A stretch of 64,000 bases of DNA from an uncultured Coriobacteriales bacterium (GCA_934654475.1 CAKUFZ010000001.1:113446-177445), one strand, 5' to 3'. Shown: positions 43,018-52,082, counted from the stretch's first letter. The notes: generated by a model not told the origin, from the sequence alone. Numbers and translations are program-made.

Positions 43018-43887
43018 ATGGACCGGATGGACATCGCGATTGTCGGCACGGGACCGGCGGGCGTATCGGCCGCGGTGACGGCCAAGCTGCGCAACAAGCA
43101 GGTTGCGCTTTTTGGAAGCGCCGAGCTGAGCGCCAAGATGGGCAAGGCGCACGACATACGCAACTACACGGGTCTGCCCGACGTCAGCGGAGCGGAGCTG
43201 GCGGCGCACATGCGCGCCCACCTCGACGCGATGGGCGTGGCAGTGACGCCCGAGCAGATCGTGGCCGTCTACCCCATGGGCGACTACTTTGCCTTGCAGG
43301 GCGCACATGACATCTATGAGGCCCGCAGCGTGGTGCTTGCCAGCGGCGTCGTCATGGGCAAACCTTGGCCGGGCGAAAAAGAGCTGCTCGGACGCGGCGT
43401 GAGTTACTGCGCCACCTGCGACGGCCATCTCTACAAGGGAAAGACCGTGGCAGTCATCGGCTACAGCGAGGAGTCCTGGCGCGAGGCGCTCTACCTCGCC
43501 GAGGTGTGCGGCCACGTGCTCTACTTCTTTGGGAAGCGTCACGACGTGCCGGGCGACGAGCGCATCGAAGTCGTGGAGGAGCGGCCCCTTGGCATCGAGG
43601 GCAACGGTGCGACCTGCGCCCTTCTCACCCAAGACGGAAGCCACGAGGTGAGCGCGGTATTTGTGCTGCGTGACGCCGTCGCAGCCGACCAGCTCGTCGG
43701 CGGCCTTGCGACCGACGGGCCCCACGTTGTGTGCGACCTGCAGATGGCGACCAACATCCCAGGTCTTTTCGTTGCCGGCGATATCGCGGGCAAACCCTAC
43801 CAGTACATCAAAGCCGCAGGTCAGGGCAATGTCGCGGCCCTCTCAGCCGTGGAATGGCTCGCCCAGCAAGACCAGGCAAGCCAGTAA
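43018..43887 (+). CDS. Thioredoxin-reductase-like flavin disulfide oxidoreductase
   Basis: The 289-residue protein has the FAD-binding GTGPAGVSAAVTAKLRN at the N-terminus, the redox-active CATC (GVSYCATCDGHLY), the NAD(P)H-binding VAVIGYSEESWREALYLAEVC and the C-terminal FAD motif IPGLFVAGDIAGKPYQYIKAAGQGNVAALSAVEWL. That order is thioredoxin reductase. The second dinucleotide motif reads GYSEES rather than GGGDSA, so the cofactor preference or partner may differ from classical TrxB. No thioredoxin gene is adjacent. It is a single gene with a strong terminator. Confidence 0.88.
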   Translation: MDRMDIAIVGTGPAGVSAAVTAKLRNKQVALFGSAELSAKMGKAHDIRNYTGLPDVSGAELAAHMRAHLDAMGVAVTPEQIVAVYPMGDYFALQGAHDIYEARSVVLASGVVMGKPWPGEKELLGRGVSYCATCDGHLYKGKTVAVIGYSEESWREALYLAEVCGHVLYFFGKRHDVPGDERIEVVEERPLGIEGNGATCALLTQDGSHEVSAVFVLRDAVAADQLVGGLATDGPHVVCDLQMATNIPGLFVAGDIAGKPYQYIKAAGQGNVAALSAVEWLAQQDQASQ

Positions 43888-43927
43888 AGCCGGCACACAC
43901 CGACAAGAGCCATCCTGCATGCAAGCA

Positions 43928-43973
43928 AGGGGCCCGCAGGACGCGCGCATCGCGACGTTTCCTGCGGGCCCCT
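43928..43973. terminator. Terminator between the flavin reductase and the aldo/keto reductase
   Basis: AGGGGCCCGCAGGA (43928-43941) and TCCTGCGGGCCCCT (43960-43973) pair perfectly over 14 bp, followed by CTTGTTT. It can serve both convergent genes. Confidence 0.85.
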
Positions 43974-44018
43974 CTTGTTTGACGCAAACGCGGGCTTGGC
44001 TTCCCTCAAACAGGCGGT

Positions 44019-45161
44019 TTACAGACCGAAGAGCTTGGCGGTCTGGCGCATGCGCTGAGCGATCTTCACGCCGAAGGGGCAGTTGCGCTCGCAGCGGTGG
44101 CACCCGATGCAGTCTTCAGCGTGGGCGGGCAGCGCCTTGTAGTGCTCGCGCACCGAGGGCGGCACCTCGTCGTGGGCCAGGGCCAGGTCGGCGAACTTGT
44201 TGACCTCGGCGATGTTGATGCCCATGACGCAGGGCTGGCAGTGGCCGCAATAGATGCACTGGCCGAAATACGAGTGCGACGGAGCCGCGGCAAGCACACG
44301 GCCGAAGTCCTTCTCGGCGGGCGTCGCGTCCTCGTAGGCAAGGCAGCCCTCGAGCTCCTCGACGGTGCTGAAGCCTGTCATGACCGAGGCCACGGCCGGG
44401 CGCGAAAGGCAGTACTCGATGCACTGTGTCGTGGTCATGGCCACACCGAAGGGAGACTTGGAGGCGTCGAGCAAGCGGCCGCCGGCGAAGGGCTTCATGA
44501 CCGTAATGCCCACGCCGCGCATGCTACACGCGCGCAGCAGCTCCTGGCGCTTGGGGTCGACGTTGGACAGGGCGTCGTCATAATGCTCGACAAACAGCGT
44601 CTCGATGTTCTCGGAGGGCGGCAGCATGTCGAACGCCGGGTTCATCGAGAACATGACCATCTCAACCTCGGGATAGTCGCAGGCAGCAAGCGCGACCTCG
44701 GGGTTGTGGGTCGAAAGGCCGATGTGGTCGATGTGACCCGCCGCCTTCTCTGCGCGGATGTAGTCGATGAAGGGGCTGTCCATGATGGCCTTGAACTCGT
44801 CGACCGCGTCGACATAGTGGATGAGGCCGAGCTCGATGTGGCCACCGAAGCACTCAAGCAGAAACTCCCACGCAGGCACGACCTTGTCCAGGTCGCGCGT
44901 ACGCACATACTGGCCATCCTGCCAGGTAGCCCCGAAGTGGCCCTGGACCACCCAGTGGTCGCGCTGCTCGCACACGGCGGCTCCCAGCGCACGGCGCACC
45001 GCAGGGTCCGCCATCCAGCAGTCGACGATGTTGACGCCGGCCTGGGCGGCGCGACGCACGATCTCGCGGGTGCCCTCGGGGTCGTCGCCGCGGATCCACT
45101 CAGCGCCGTAGCCGATCTCGCTTACCTGCACGCCGGTCTTGCCCAACTCGCGGTATTGCAT
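44019..45161 (-). CDS. Aldo/keto reductase with two C-terminal [4Fe-4S] motifs
   Basis: The 380-residue protein has an aldo/keto reductase barrel (MQYRELGKTGVQVSEIGYGAEWIRGD, GVNIVDCW, GLIHYVDAVDEF, HIGLSTHNPEVAL, ITVMKPFAGGRLLD). A ferredoxin-like end follows with CIYCGHCQPCVMGINI and CIGCHRCERNCPFGV, each fitting a 4Fe-4S cluster. The usual catalytic tyrosine region DTAxxYG reads DCWMADP, so the canonical Tyr is replaced. The physiological substrate is unknown for this common anaerobe family. The start at 45161 has GGGAG six bases upstream. Confidence 0.88.
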   Translation of the reverse strand: MQYRELGKTGVQVSEIGYGAEWIRGDDPEGTREIVRRAAQAGVNIVDCWMADPAVRRALGAAVCEQRDHWVVQGHFGATWQDGQYVRTRDLDKVVPAWEFLLECFGGHIELGLIHYVDAVDEFKAIMDSPFIDYIRAEKAAGHIDHIGLSTHNPEVALAACDYPEVEMVMFSMNPAFDMLPPSENIETLFVEHYDDALSNVDPKRQELLRACSMRGVGITVMKPFAGGRLLDASKSPFGVAMTTTQCIEYCLSRPAVASVMTGFSTVEELEGCLAYEDATPAEKDFGRVLAAAPSHSYFGQCIYCGHCQPCVMGINIAEVNKFADLALAHDEVPPSVREHYKALPAHAEDCIGCHRCERNCPFGVKIAQRMRQTAKLFGL

Positions 45162-45248
45162 GAATCTCCCTATCTCCTCCCCCGGAATCACCGGGGTTCC
45201 CAAATGAAACCAGCCTGGTTTGCGGGCATGCCTCGCCTTGAGCGGCCC

Positions 45249-46073
45249 TTAGAGCTCGCGTTGGGCCGCCACGGCACGCGCGACCGCTTCATAGCCGCCC
45301 TCGCCGGGAAACGCCAGGCGACGGGGGCGGCCGTCGTCTTCGACCAGCACCATCGAGCCGTCGCCGATGGCCGCCCCCGAGCGGCGCAGTGAAAACGTGT
45401 CGCATGCCCAGATCTCGGGAGCGCAACCGTCCTCCCAGCCTACGAGGCCGAGCCTGCCGGCGCGGGCGATCGGAGTGTGGCCCACGATCTGGTTGAGGTC
45501 GGCAAGGGCCCCGTAAAGCATGTCGGACACGTCGGCCCACACGGGACCAGGAGCCTGCCAGCCTCCCCTGGAGGCGCCGGCGCTGTCGAGAGCGGCCCAT
45601 TGGCCCGAGTCGCAGAGCATCGCGTTGAGGCAGGCGGCGATGTCCGTGGGCGTCTTGTCCACCTCTGCCAGGTATTCGTCGGCCCACTCCTGCGTGATGC
45701 CCGCATGGCAGCACAGAAACGAGCCCACCGTCGTGGCCATCTGCACATGGAGGCGGTCCTCGAGCACATCGCGCACCTCGCGCATAATGCCCGGCATCGT
45801 GCCCGACCCCACGCGGCCGCGGATGTAGCACAGGTCGTGGTTGCCCATGAGGACGTCGACCCTCAGGCCCTCAGACCGTCGGGCTTCCACCCAATCTGCC
45901 TGGTAGGAAAGAGCATCGAGGGCACGATGCTCAGTGGCGCCCCAATCGTCGCACGCGTCGCCCAAGAACACGACGCGCCCCACGGCCAAATCGGGGTCGC
46001 GCACGTATCCCAGCAGGTGGGGCAGGATAAAAGGCTGCTTGAGGTGGAGGTCTCCGAGAACGAGTGTCGACAT
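45249..46073 (-). CDS. Metallophosphoesterase (calcineurin-like)
   Basis: The 274-residue protein carries the metallophosphoesterase motifs LVLGDLHLKQPF (GDxH), VVFLGDACDDWG (GDxxD), VLMGNHDLCY (GNHD), CHAGIT and VGHTPIARAG (GHT). These give the two-metal site of serine/threonine phosphatases, diadenosine tetraphosphatases and related enzymes. The substrate cannot be assigned. The start at 46073 (MSTLVLGD) has GAAAGG six bases upstream. It lies between the aldo/keto reductase and the SulP gene, with a hairpin separating it from the latter. Confidence 0.85.
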   Translation of the reverse strand: MSTLVLGDLHLKQPFILPHLLGYVRDPDLAVGRVVFLGDACDDWGATEHRALDALSYQADWVEARRSEGLRVDVLMGNHDLCYIRGRVGSGTMPGIMREVRDVLEDRLHVQMATTVGSFLCCHAGITQEWADEYLAEVDKTPTDIAACLNAMLCDSGQWAALDSAGASRGGWQAPGPVWADVSDMLYGALADLNQIVGHTPIARAGRLGLVGWEDGCAPEIWACDTFSLRRSGAAIGDGSMVLVEDDGRPRRLAFPGEGGYEAVARAVAAQREL

Positions 46074-46160
46074 GGGGGCCTTTCGGTTGGGGCCGCAAAA
46101 ACCAAACGCAACGATTGTACCCGTTGCCGCGCGAAGCGACAAAACCAGCGCAATACGCAA

Positions 46161-46196
46161 AAGGCCGCTCGCCCCCAGTAGGAGGCAAGCGGCCTT
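46161..46196 (-). terminator. Intrinsic terminator of the SulP gene
   Basis: AAGGCCGCT (46161-46169) pairs with AGCGGCCTT (46188-46196) just 3' of the stop at 46217, followed on the minus strand by TTTGCG. Confidence 0.7.
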
Positions 46197-46216
46197 GAGG
46201 AAAAAGCGGCTGCGCG

Positions 46217-47902
46217 CTAGGCGGCCTTCTCCGCCTGCTCGTCGGCAGCGACGAGCTCGCGGGCATGGGCGATGGCGTCGTCGATGTTGGGGCGGAAGTG
46301 CTCCTCACCCACCAGGTCGACGAAACCGGCATGGCGCATGGTAGCCATGGGCTGCTCGTTGGCGTGGCTGATGATGAGCTGCACGCCGTTCTCCTTGCAG
46401 TACTCGTAGAGGTTCTCCAAGGCGTTCATGCCCGAGGAGTCAAGCGAAGGCACGCCGCGCATACGGATGATGAGGTAACGGGTGAACTCCTTGACCGAGA
46501 TGTCGGTGATGCGGTCGGTCATGCCGAAGAACATGGGGCCGTTGATCTCGTAGACGCGCACGCTCTTGGGAAGCTCGCGCAGGTGCGTGACCTCGGAGTT
46601 CTCGTCGCAGTAGTACTTCCAGCCCTTGACCTCGGTCTCCTCGCTCACCATCTTCATGAAGAGGACCACCGTGATGGTCATGCCGGCGGCGATGGCCGTG
46701 ACCAGGTCGAACACAATGGTGAGGACAAACGTGAGCAGCAGCGCCCCCACGGCGCCCTTCGAGGCGGTGCGGCACAGGTGCGCGAAGTTGCGCCAGCCGC
46801 TCATGTTGTACGCAACCTGCAGCAGGATGGCTGCGATGGTGGGCATAGGGATCAGCGCGGCGTAGGGCATGAGGAAGACGAGTACCAGCAGCAGCACGAG
46901 GGCGTGCACCATGCCGGCGATGGGCGTGCGGCCGCCGCTCTTGACGTTGGCGGCGGTGCGGGCGATGGCGCCCGTGGCAGGGATGCCGCCGAACAGGACC
47001 GAGCCGATGTTGCCCACGCCCTGCGCGAAGAGCTCCATGTTGCAGCGGTGGTGGGCCGAGATCATGGAGTCGGCCACGACGCACGAAAGCAGCGACTCGA
47101 TGGCAGCCAGGATGGCGATGGTGACGCCGTTGGAAAGCTCGTTGCGGAAGAGCTCGAAGCTGAGCTGGGGCACCTGGAACTGGGGAAGCCCCGCCTGGAT
47201 GGTGTAGAGGTCACCGATGGTGTTCACGTTCATGCCGAAGAGCGGCACCATGACGGCGCCGACGATAACGGCAACGAGCGAGGCGGGGATCTTGTCGTTG
47301 ACGCGAGGCCAGAGAATGAGGATGGCCAGGCACACGAGGCCCACGAGCAGAGCCTGCCAATTGAAGGTGGAGATGTTGGCGACCACGGCGGCGAGCTTGT
47401 CGGCGGCGTCGATCGTGACCGTGCCGGCCGGATAGGTAAGGCCCAGGAAGTCCTTGATCTGGCCGATGACGATGGTGACGGCGATGCCGGCGGTAAAGCC
47501 CGTGGTGATGGTGTACGGCACGAAACGGATGAGGGTGCCGAGCTTGAGCAGGCCCATCAAGATGAGGATCACGCCGGCGATAAGCGTGGCGGCCACGAGG
47601 CCCTCGAGGCCGTCAGTGGCGACGATACCTGCGACAATGGTGGCAAACGCAGCAGTGGGACCCGAAATCTGCACGCGCGAACCGCCAAGCATGGCGATGA
47701 GGAAGCCGGCGACGATGGCCGTGTAGATGCCGCGCTCGGGGCTCACGCCCGAGGCGATGGCAAGCGCGATGGAAAGCGGCAGCGCCACGACCGCCACAAC
47801 GATGCCCGAGACGATGTCCTTCGGGATCTGGCGGCGCAGTTCCTCCTTGCTGGAATGCTTGATGACGCTGAACAGAATCGGTTTAATCTTGTCGCGCTGC
47901 AT
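46217..47902 (-). CDS. SulP family anion transporter with STAS domain
   Basis: The 561-residue membrane protein has the SulP opening (KDIVSGIVVAVVALPLSIALAIASGVSPERGIYTAIVAGFLIAMLGGSRVQISGPTAAF, read in pieces), about 12-14 helices, and a cytoplasmic STAS domain from about residue 440 (RVYEINGPMFFGMTDRI, then RGVPSLDSSGMNALENLYEYCKENGVQLIISH). SulP members carry sulfate, bicarbonate or dicarboxylates; the substrate is not decidable here. No sulfate-assimilation gene is adjacent. Confidence 0.93.
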   Translation of the reverse strand: MQRDKIKPILFSVIKHSSKEELRRQIPKDIVSGIVVAVVALPLSIALAIASGVSPERGIYTAIVAGFLIAMLGGSRVQISGPTAAFATIVAGIVATDGLEGLVAATLIAGVILILMGLLKLGTLIRFVPYTITTGFTAGIAVTIVIGQIKDFLGLTYPAGTVTIDAADKLAAVVANISTFNWQALLVGLVCLAILILWPRVNDKIPASLVAVIVGAVMVPLFGMNVNTIGDLYTIQAGLPQFQVPQLSFELFRNELSNGVTIAILAAIESLLSCVVADSMISAHHRCNMELFAQGVGNIGSVLFGGIPATGAIARTAANVKSGGRTPIAGMVHALVLLLVLVFLMPYAALIPMPTIAAILLQVAYNMSGWRNFAHLCRTASKGAVGALLLTFVLTIVFDLVTAIAAGMTITVVLFMKMVSEETEVKGWKYYCDENSEVTHLRELPKSVRVYEINGPMFFGMTDRITDISVKEFTRYLIIRMRGVPSLDSSGMNALENLYEYCKENGVQLIISHANEQPMATMRHAGFVDLVGEEHFRPNIDDAIAHARELVAADEQAEKAA

Positions 47903-48035
47903 GGGCCTGGTTTCTTCTCGAATGGGTATAAGAAATTATTTCTCGTCGAGAAAGGCGAGGGGGTCATTTTAGCGCGCAAAAAGTGCTTGAACCCAAGTAC
48001 ACAAAACCGCCAGCGCACTGACGCAGAGCCAACAA

Positions 48036-48062
48036 ATTGGGCGGGCACGGGGCCCGCCCAAT
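48036..48062 (-). terminator. Intrinsic terminator of dus
   Basis: ATTGGGCGGGC (48036-48046) pairs with GCCCGCCCAAT (48052-48062) over 11 bp with a five-base loop, followed on the minus strand by TTTGTT. It lies 3' of the dus stop at 48120. Confidence 0.75.
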
Positions 48063-48119
48063 GGGTGCTTTCTTCACGATGGGCGACGGCCCGAGCGCGG
48101 CTTTCGGGCCGCATGGAGC

Positions 48120-49085
48120 CTAACGCAAACGCGGCTCATCTGCGAGCGCCTCCGTGCAAAAGATGCGCTCGACGGCGGCCATGTACTCGGCCTTGCCGCG
48201 CACGCCCCTCACGGCAAGGTGAACCGAGGCCGGATCGGCAAAGCAGCACTTGGCGTAAGACCACCACTCCTTCATGCGGGCGGCGGCGTTGTCGGCGCCC
48301 ATGAGCGCCTCGTATTCGCAGAAGAGCCTGTCGTGGAAATGTGCGAGCTCGCCCAAGGTGGCGGGATTGCCGCCCCGTATCATGCGCGCAAGGGCGGGGT
48401 TCACCACAACTCCCCTGCCCAGCATCACATGCCGGGTTGCAGGATAGGCATCTACCAGGGCGTTCAGGTCATCGACGCCAAAGATGTCGCCGTTGTAGGC
48501 CACAGGGAACGGCGCTTGCGCAAGCGTGGCTCCATACGGCTCCCAGCGCGGCGACCCCTGATAGCGGTCCTTTTGCACGCGGGGGTGAACGATGAGCTCG
48601 GCAAGCGGCAGGCGGCAGTACAGATCGAGAAGCTTCGCATACTCGTCGTCACTGGAGACGCCGAGCCTCGTCTTGACCGACACCGGCAGGGGCGACCGCT
48701 CGCATATGTCTTGCAGGAAGACCTCGAGGTCGTTGGGGTTGCGCAGAAAGCCCGAGCCCTTTCCCTTGGCCACAACCGTGCCCGACGGGCAACCCAGGTT
48801 GATGTTGACCTCCCTGTAGCCCATGTCGCGCAGGAGCCGCGCGGCGTGCACGAACTCATCGGCGTTCTTGGTCAACAGCTGCGGCACGACATTGAGGCCC
48901 TGGCTGTTGAGCGGGTCAAGCTCCTCGCGATACCGCTGGCCAAAGGTTGAGGCCAGGCGCGGCGGGGAGATGAAGGGCGTGTAGTAGCGCTCGAGCGCGC
49001 CGAAGCACTCCGCGTGCACGCGGCGGAACACATGTCCCGTGACCCCCTCCATGGGGGCAAGCGACAGGATTTTGGGTCTCATCAT
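48120..49085 (-). CDS. dus: tRNA-dihydrouridine synthase
   Basis: Dus enzymes reduce uridines in the tRNA D-loop with FMN. The 321-residue protein has the family motifs LAPMEGVTGHVFRR, VNINLGCPSGTVVAKGKGSGFLRNP (active-site Cys in GCPS), VSVKTRLGV, LIVHPRVQKDRYQGSPRW and VAYNGDIFGVDD. A C-terminal helical domain follows. The start at 49085 has AAAGG nine bases upstream; two adjacent Met codons are present. It is monocistronic. Confidence 0.94.
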   Translation of the reverse strand: MMRPKILSLAPMEGVTGHVFRRVHAECFGALERYYTPFISPPRLASTFGQRYREELDPLNSQGLNVVPQLLTKNADEFVHAARLLRDMGYREVNINLGCPSGTVVAKGKGSGFLRNPNDLEVFLQDICERSPLPVSVKTRLGVSSDDEYAKLLDLYCRLPLAELIVHPRVQKDRYQGSPRWEPYGATLAQAPFPVAYNGDIFGVDDLNALVDAYPATRHVMLGRGVVVNPALARMIRGGNPATLGELAHFHDRLFCEYEALMGADNAAARMKEWWSYAKCCFADPASVHLAVRGVRGKAEYMAAVERIFCTEALADEPRLR

Positions 49086-49582
49086 CTGGGTGGCCTTTTG
49101 ATTGGGCGCGGCGGGACGCCATCGACAGATACGGAAAAACTCGCGGCGGAGGTCCTCCCCCACCCCGGCGCGACAGTGTAGACGTTTTCGCGCCCCGCAA
49201 AGCAAGGAAATAGCAAGGACGCGCCCGAATGCAGGCGATATACAATCGGGGCAACGCGAGAGCCCCTTGATTCGCGGTTTCGGGAATAGCTCAATTGATT
49301 CGCGAAACAGCAGGTCACCCCTTCGATCACTCCCAAGTTTCCACCGGGATTCATAGCAGATGACCTAACGCGGGACGATTCGGGAAGACCACCAATCAGG
49401 CGTACCTTAAAATGCTGTCGGATACCGTTGACCTTGACGGCCCTCTTGGTCGTTGTTGCGGCGGATCCGAGTTTCCGAATACGCGCTCGAAAAGGAGGCG
49501 CGGGGTCAAGGCGGCACTCGTGGCCGCAATAGCATTCTTCCTTGAGAATTTATTCATGCTACAATATGAGAAGGTTTGTAGC
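49086..49582. other. Intergenic region with tRNA-like remnant and abiE promoter
   Basis: No gene is supported in this 497-bp stretch. A segment at 49282-49335 resembles parts of a tRNA (GGGAATAGCTCAATTGA, TTCGATCA, TCCCA) but lacks a full cloverleaf. A 10-bp direct repeat TTGATTCGCG lies at 49267 and 49295. An extended -10 (TGCTACAAT, 49557-49565) precedes abiEi. Base composition is visibly more A/T-rich than the flanks. Confidence 0.4.
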
Positions 49583-50188
49583 ATGAAAGGTCAGGAGGGC
49601 AAAACGAAATCGTTCGAGGAAATAACCACGGCGAACACTGGTTTCTTGACTGCGTCGATGGCCAGGAAGAACGGTATCCGTAGTCGCGACCTCGCAGACG
49701 CGGTAAAGCGCAACGAGCTCGTCAGGGTCGAACGAGGCTTGTACTGCACGCCAGACACCTGGGAGGACGAGTACGTGGTGGCGCAGCACCGCTTCGCGCG
49801 CGGCGTGTTCTCGCACGACACCGCGCTCTACCTACTCGGGCTTTGCGATTCCGCGCCCGAGTCGCTCACGATGAGCTTTCCGAGGGGCTACAACCCGTCC
49901 TCTGCGAAAAGGGAGGGTATCGTGGCGAAGTCGTCGCCCGAAGGGCTGCACGACCTCGGACTCGCTGATCTCACGACGCCGTACGGCAACTCAGTGCGCG
50001 CCTACGGTGCCGAACGGACCCTGTGCGATTCGCTACGCGGCACGTCGTCACCCGACCTGCAGCTGCTCTCGCCGGCATTCCGGTCGTACTTTTCGTCTGA
50101 AGGGCGCAACCTACCGAAGCTGCAGTCGTTCGCCGACAAGCTCGGCGTGGCCGCGAAGGTGAAAAGGTACATGGAGGTGCTGCTGTGA
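49583..50188 (+). CDS. abiEi: AbiEi-type antitoxin / transcriptional repressor
   Basis: The 201-residue protein matches type IV AbiEi antitoxins. It has an N-terminal winged-helix part (TTANTGFLTASMARKNGIRSRDLADAVKRNELVRVERGLYCTPD) and a C-terminal AbiEi domain (RFARGVFSHDTALYLLGLCDSAPESLTMSFPRGYN). AbiEi represses its own operon and neutralises AbiEii without a stable complex. I place the start at the ATG at 49583 with GAGAAGG eight bases upstream; the open frame starts 57 codons earlier but that part is not family-like. Its stop overlaps the abiEii start by four bases. Confidence 0.88.
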   Translation: MKGQEGKTKSFEEITTANTGFLTASMARKNGIRSRDLADAVKRNELVRVERGLYCTPDTWEDEYVVAQHRFARGVFSHDTALYLLGLCDSAPESLTMSFPRGYNPSSAKREGIVAKSSPEGLHDLGLADLTTPYGNSVRAYGAERTLCDSLRGTSSPDLQLLSPAFRSYFSSEGRNLPKLQSFADKLGVAAKVKRYMEVLL

Positions 50189-51036
50189 AGGTCAGGAACG
50201 CTATGCGGCTCAAGGCGCTCATCAACAACAGGGCAAAGTCAGCGGGCGTGTCGCCCCAGCTGATGCTGCAGAACTACATGCTCGAACGGCTGATTGACCG
50301 AATCTCCAGGTCACCCTGGCGCGATTACATCATCGTGAAGGGCGGCATGCTCATCGGATCGCTCATCGGCGTGGACAGGCGCACCACGAAGGACCTCGAC
50401 ACCACTGTGAGGGGCTTCACCCTGACTCACTCGAAGGCTGCCGAGGTATTTGGGGAAATCTGCGCGATCGACGCAGGAGACGACCTTTCCTTCGAGCTGC
50501 TGCGCACGGACGACATTCGCGAAACGGACGAGTATCCCGGTATCAGGGTGTTCCTGCGCGCTTGCTACGACCCACTGGCCGTTCCGCTCACGGTCGACGT
50601 GACAACAGGGGACAAAATTACACCCAGCGCCATCGCATACGAATACCCTTTCGTTTTCGACGAGGGCTCTGCGACAGTCATGGCTTACCCGCTTGAAACC
50701 GTACTGGCCGAGAAAATCGAGACCGTTCTAGCGAGGAACGTCGCGACAACACGCATCCGCGACTTCTACGATATCTACGAGCTCTGGCGCGTTCGGGGCC
50801 ATGCGGTCCATACGCGTACCCTCGCCCAGGCCCTTGCGGCGACGTGCGAGAAGCGCAACAGTTGGGAGGCGGTCGAGCGTCGCGAGGAAATCATCGATGC
50901 CATGAGGGCGGATGACGGCCTTCGCCGGCAATGGCAGACGTACGCGTCGAAACGCTCTTATGCCGCAGGCTTGTCTTTCACGGAAACGCTCGATTCCGTT
51001 CGGGATGTTATGGAATCCATAGCTCCTTTCCTGTAG
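50185..51036 (+). CDS. abiEii: AbiEii-type nucleotidyltransferase toxin
   Basis: The 283-residue protein is an AbiEii/DUF1814-type nucleotidyltransferase. Motifs: YIIVKGGMLIGSLIGVDRRTTKDLDTTVRG (nucleotidyltransferase GG/GS and the acidic motif), then ETVLAEKIETVLARNVATTRIRDFYDIYEL (lysine and Asp of the later motifs). AbiE toxins of this type block growth, and in MenA homologues transfer pyrimidines to tRNA; phage defence by abortive infection is the known role. It starts with a GTG overlapping the abiEi stop. The pair sits directly at the 3' end of guaA, a known island insertion hotspot. Confidence 0.9.
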   Translation: MKVRNAMRLKALINNRAKSAGVSPQLMLQNYMLERLIDRISRSPWRDYIIVKGGMLIGSLIGVDRRTTKDLDTTVRGFTLTHSKAAEVFGEICAIDAGDDLSFELLRTDDIRETDEYPGIRVFLRACYDPLAVPLTVDVTTGDKITPSAIAYEYPFVFDEGSATVMAYPLETVLAEKIETVLARNVATTRIRDFYDIYELWRVRGHAVHTRTLAQALAATCEKRNSWEAVERREEIIDAMRADDGLRRQWQTYASKRSYAAGLSFTETLDSVRDVMESIAPFL

Positions 51037-51098
51037 GAGCCATGCGCAACAAAAGAAGGCCTGCCCCGGTTGTGTCCGAGGCAGGCCTTCTTAGGCGC

Positions 51099-52082
51099 TT
51101 ACTCCCACTCGATGGTGCCGGTGGGCTTGGGGGTCAGGTCGTACACGACGCGGCAGATGCCGGGGACCTCGGCCAGGATGCGGGCGCAGATCTTCTTGAG
51201 CAGCGCCCAGTCGAGCTCGGGGACCTCGGCGGTCATGGCGTCGACCGTGTTGACGGCGCGGATGATTGCAGGCCACTCGTAGGCGCGCTTGCCATCGCGC
51301 ACGCCGGTGGCGCGGAAATCGGGCACGCTCACGAAGTACTGCCACACCTTGCCCTCAAGGCCAGCCTCGGCAAACTCGGCACGCAGGATGGCGTCAGCCT
51401 CGCGCAGGGCCTCGAGACGGTCGCGCGTGATGGCGCCCAGGCAACGCACGCCCAGACCGGGGCCGGGGAAAGGCTGGCGCTCGACCATGCTCTCGGGAAG
51501 GCCGAGCTCGCGGCCGATGACGCGCACCTCGTCCTTGAAGAGCAGCTTGACAGGCTCGCAGAGCTCGAACTGCAGGTCGTCGGGCAGGCCACCCACGTTG
51601 TGGTGGGCCTTGACGCCGTCGGACTCCAGGATGTCGGGGTAGATGGTGCCCTGGGCCAGGAAGCTCACCTGGTCGCCCACCTTGCGGGCCTCTTCCTCAA
51701 AGACGCGGATGAACTCGGCGCCGATGATCTTGCGCTTGCGCTCAGGCTCCTCGACGCCCTCGAGCAGGTTCAGGAAGCGGTCGGAGGCGTCGACGTACAC
51801 CAGGTTTGCGTCGAGCTGGTTGCGGAACACGTCAACAACCTGCTCGCTCTCGCCCTTGCGCATGAGGCCGTGGTTCACATGCACGCAGATGAGCTGCTTG
51901 CCGATGGCCTTGATGAGAAGGGCCGCCACGACGCTGGAATCGACGCCGCCCGAAAGGGCGAGCAGCACGTTCTTGTCGCCGACCTGGGCGCGGACTTCCT
52001 CGATCTTCTCAGCGATGAACGCCTGGGCGAGCTCGGGGGTGGTGATACGCACCATATCGTCGGGGCGCTTGTTGGGGTCCAT
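51099..52082 (-). CDS. guaA: GMP synthase ATP-pyrophosphatase subunit (no glutaminase domain)
   Basis: GuaA converts XMP to GMP. The 327-residue protein contains only the synthetase half: an ATP-pyrophosphatase motif (VLLALSGGVDSSVVAALL), HVNHGLMRKGESEQVVDVF, LAQGTIYPDILES, HHNVGGLP, the ERQPFPGPGLGVRCLG motif and the C-terminal dimerisation domain ending DLTPKPTGTIEWE. The ~190-residue glutamine amidotransferase domain usual in bacteria is absent, as in the two-subunit archaeal enzymes. A separate glutaminase must exist elsewhere, or free ammonia is used. The start at 52082 (MDPNKRPDDM) has GAGGAG seven bases upstream. Confidence 0.92.
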   Translation of the reverse strand: MDPNKRPDDMVRITTPELAQAFIAEKIEEVRAQVGDKNVLLALSGGVDSSVVAALLIKAIGKQLICVHVNHGLMRKGESEQVVDVFRNQLDANLVYVDASDRFLNLLEGVEEPERKRKIIGAEFIRVFEEEARKVGDQVSFLAQGTIYPDILESDGVKAHHNVGGLPDDLQFELCEPVKLLFKDEVRVIGRELGLPESMVERQPFPGPGLGVRCLGAITRDRLEALREADAILRAEFAEAGLEGKVWQYFVSVPDFRATGVRDGKRAYEWPAIIRAVNTVDAMTAEVPELDWALLKKICARILAEVPGICRVVYDLTPKPTGTIEWE

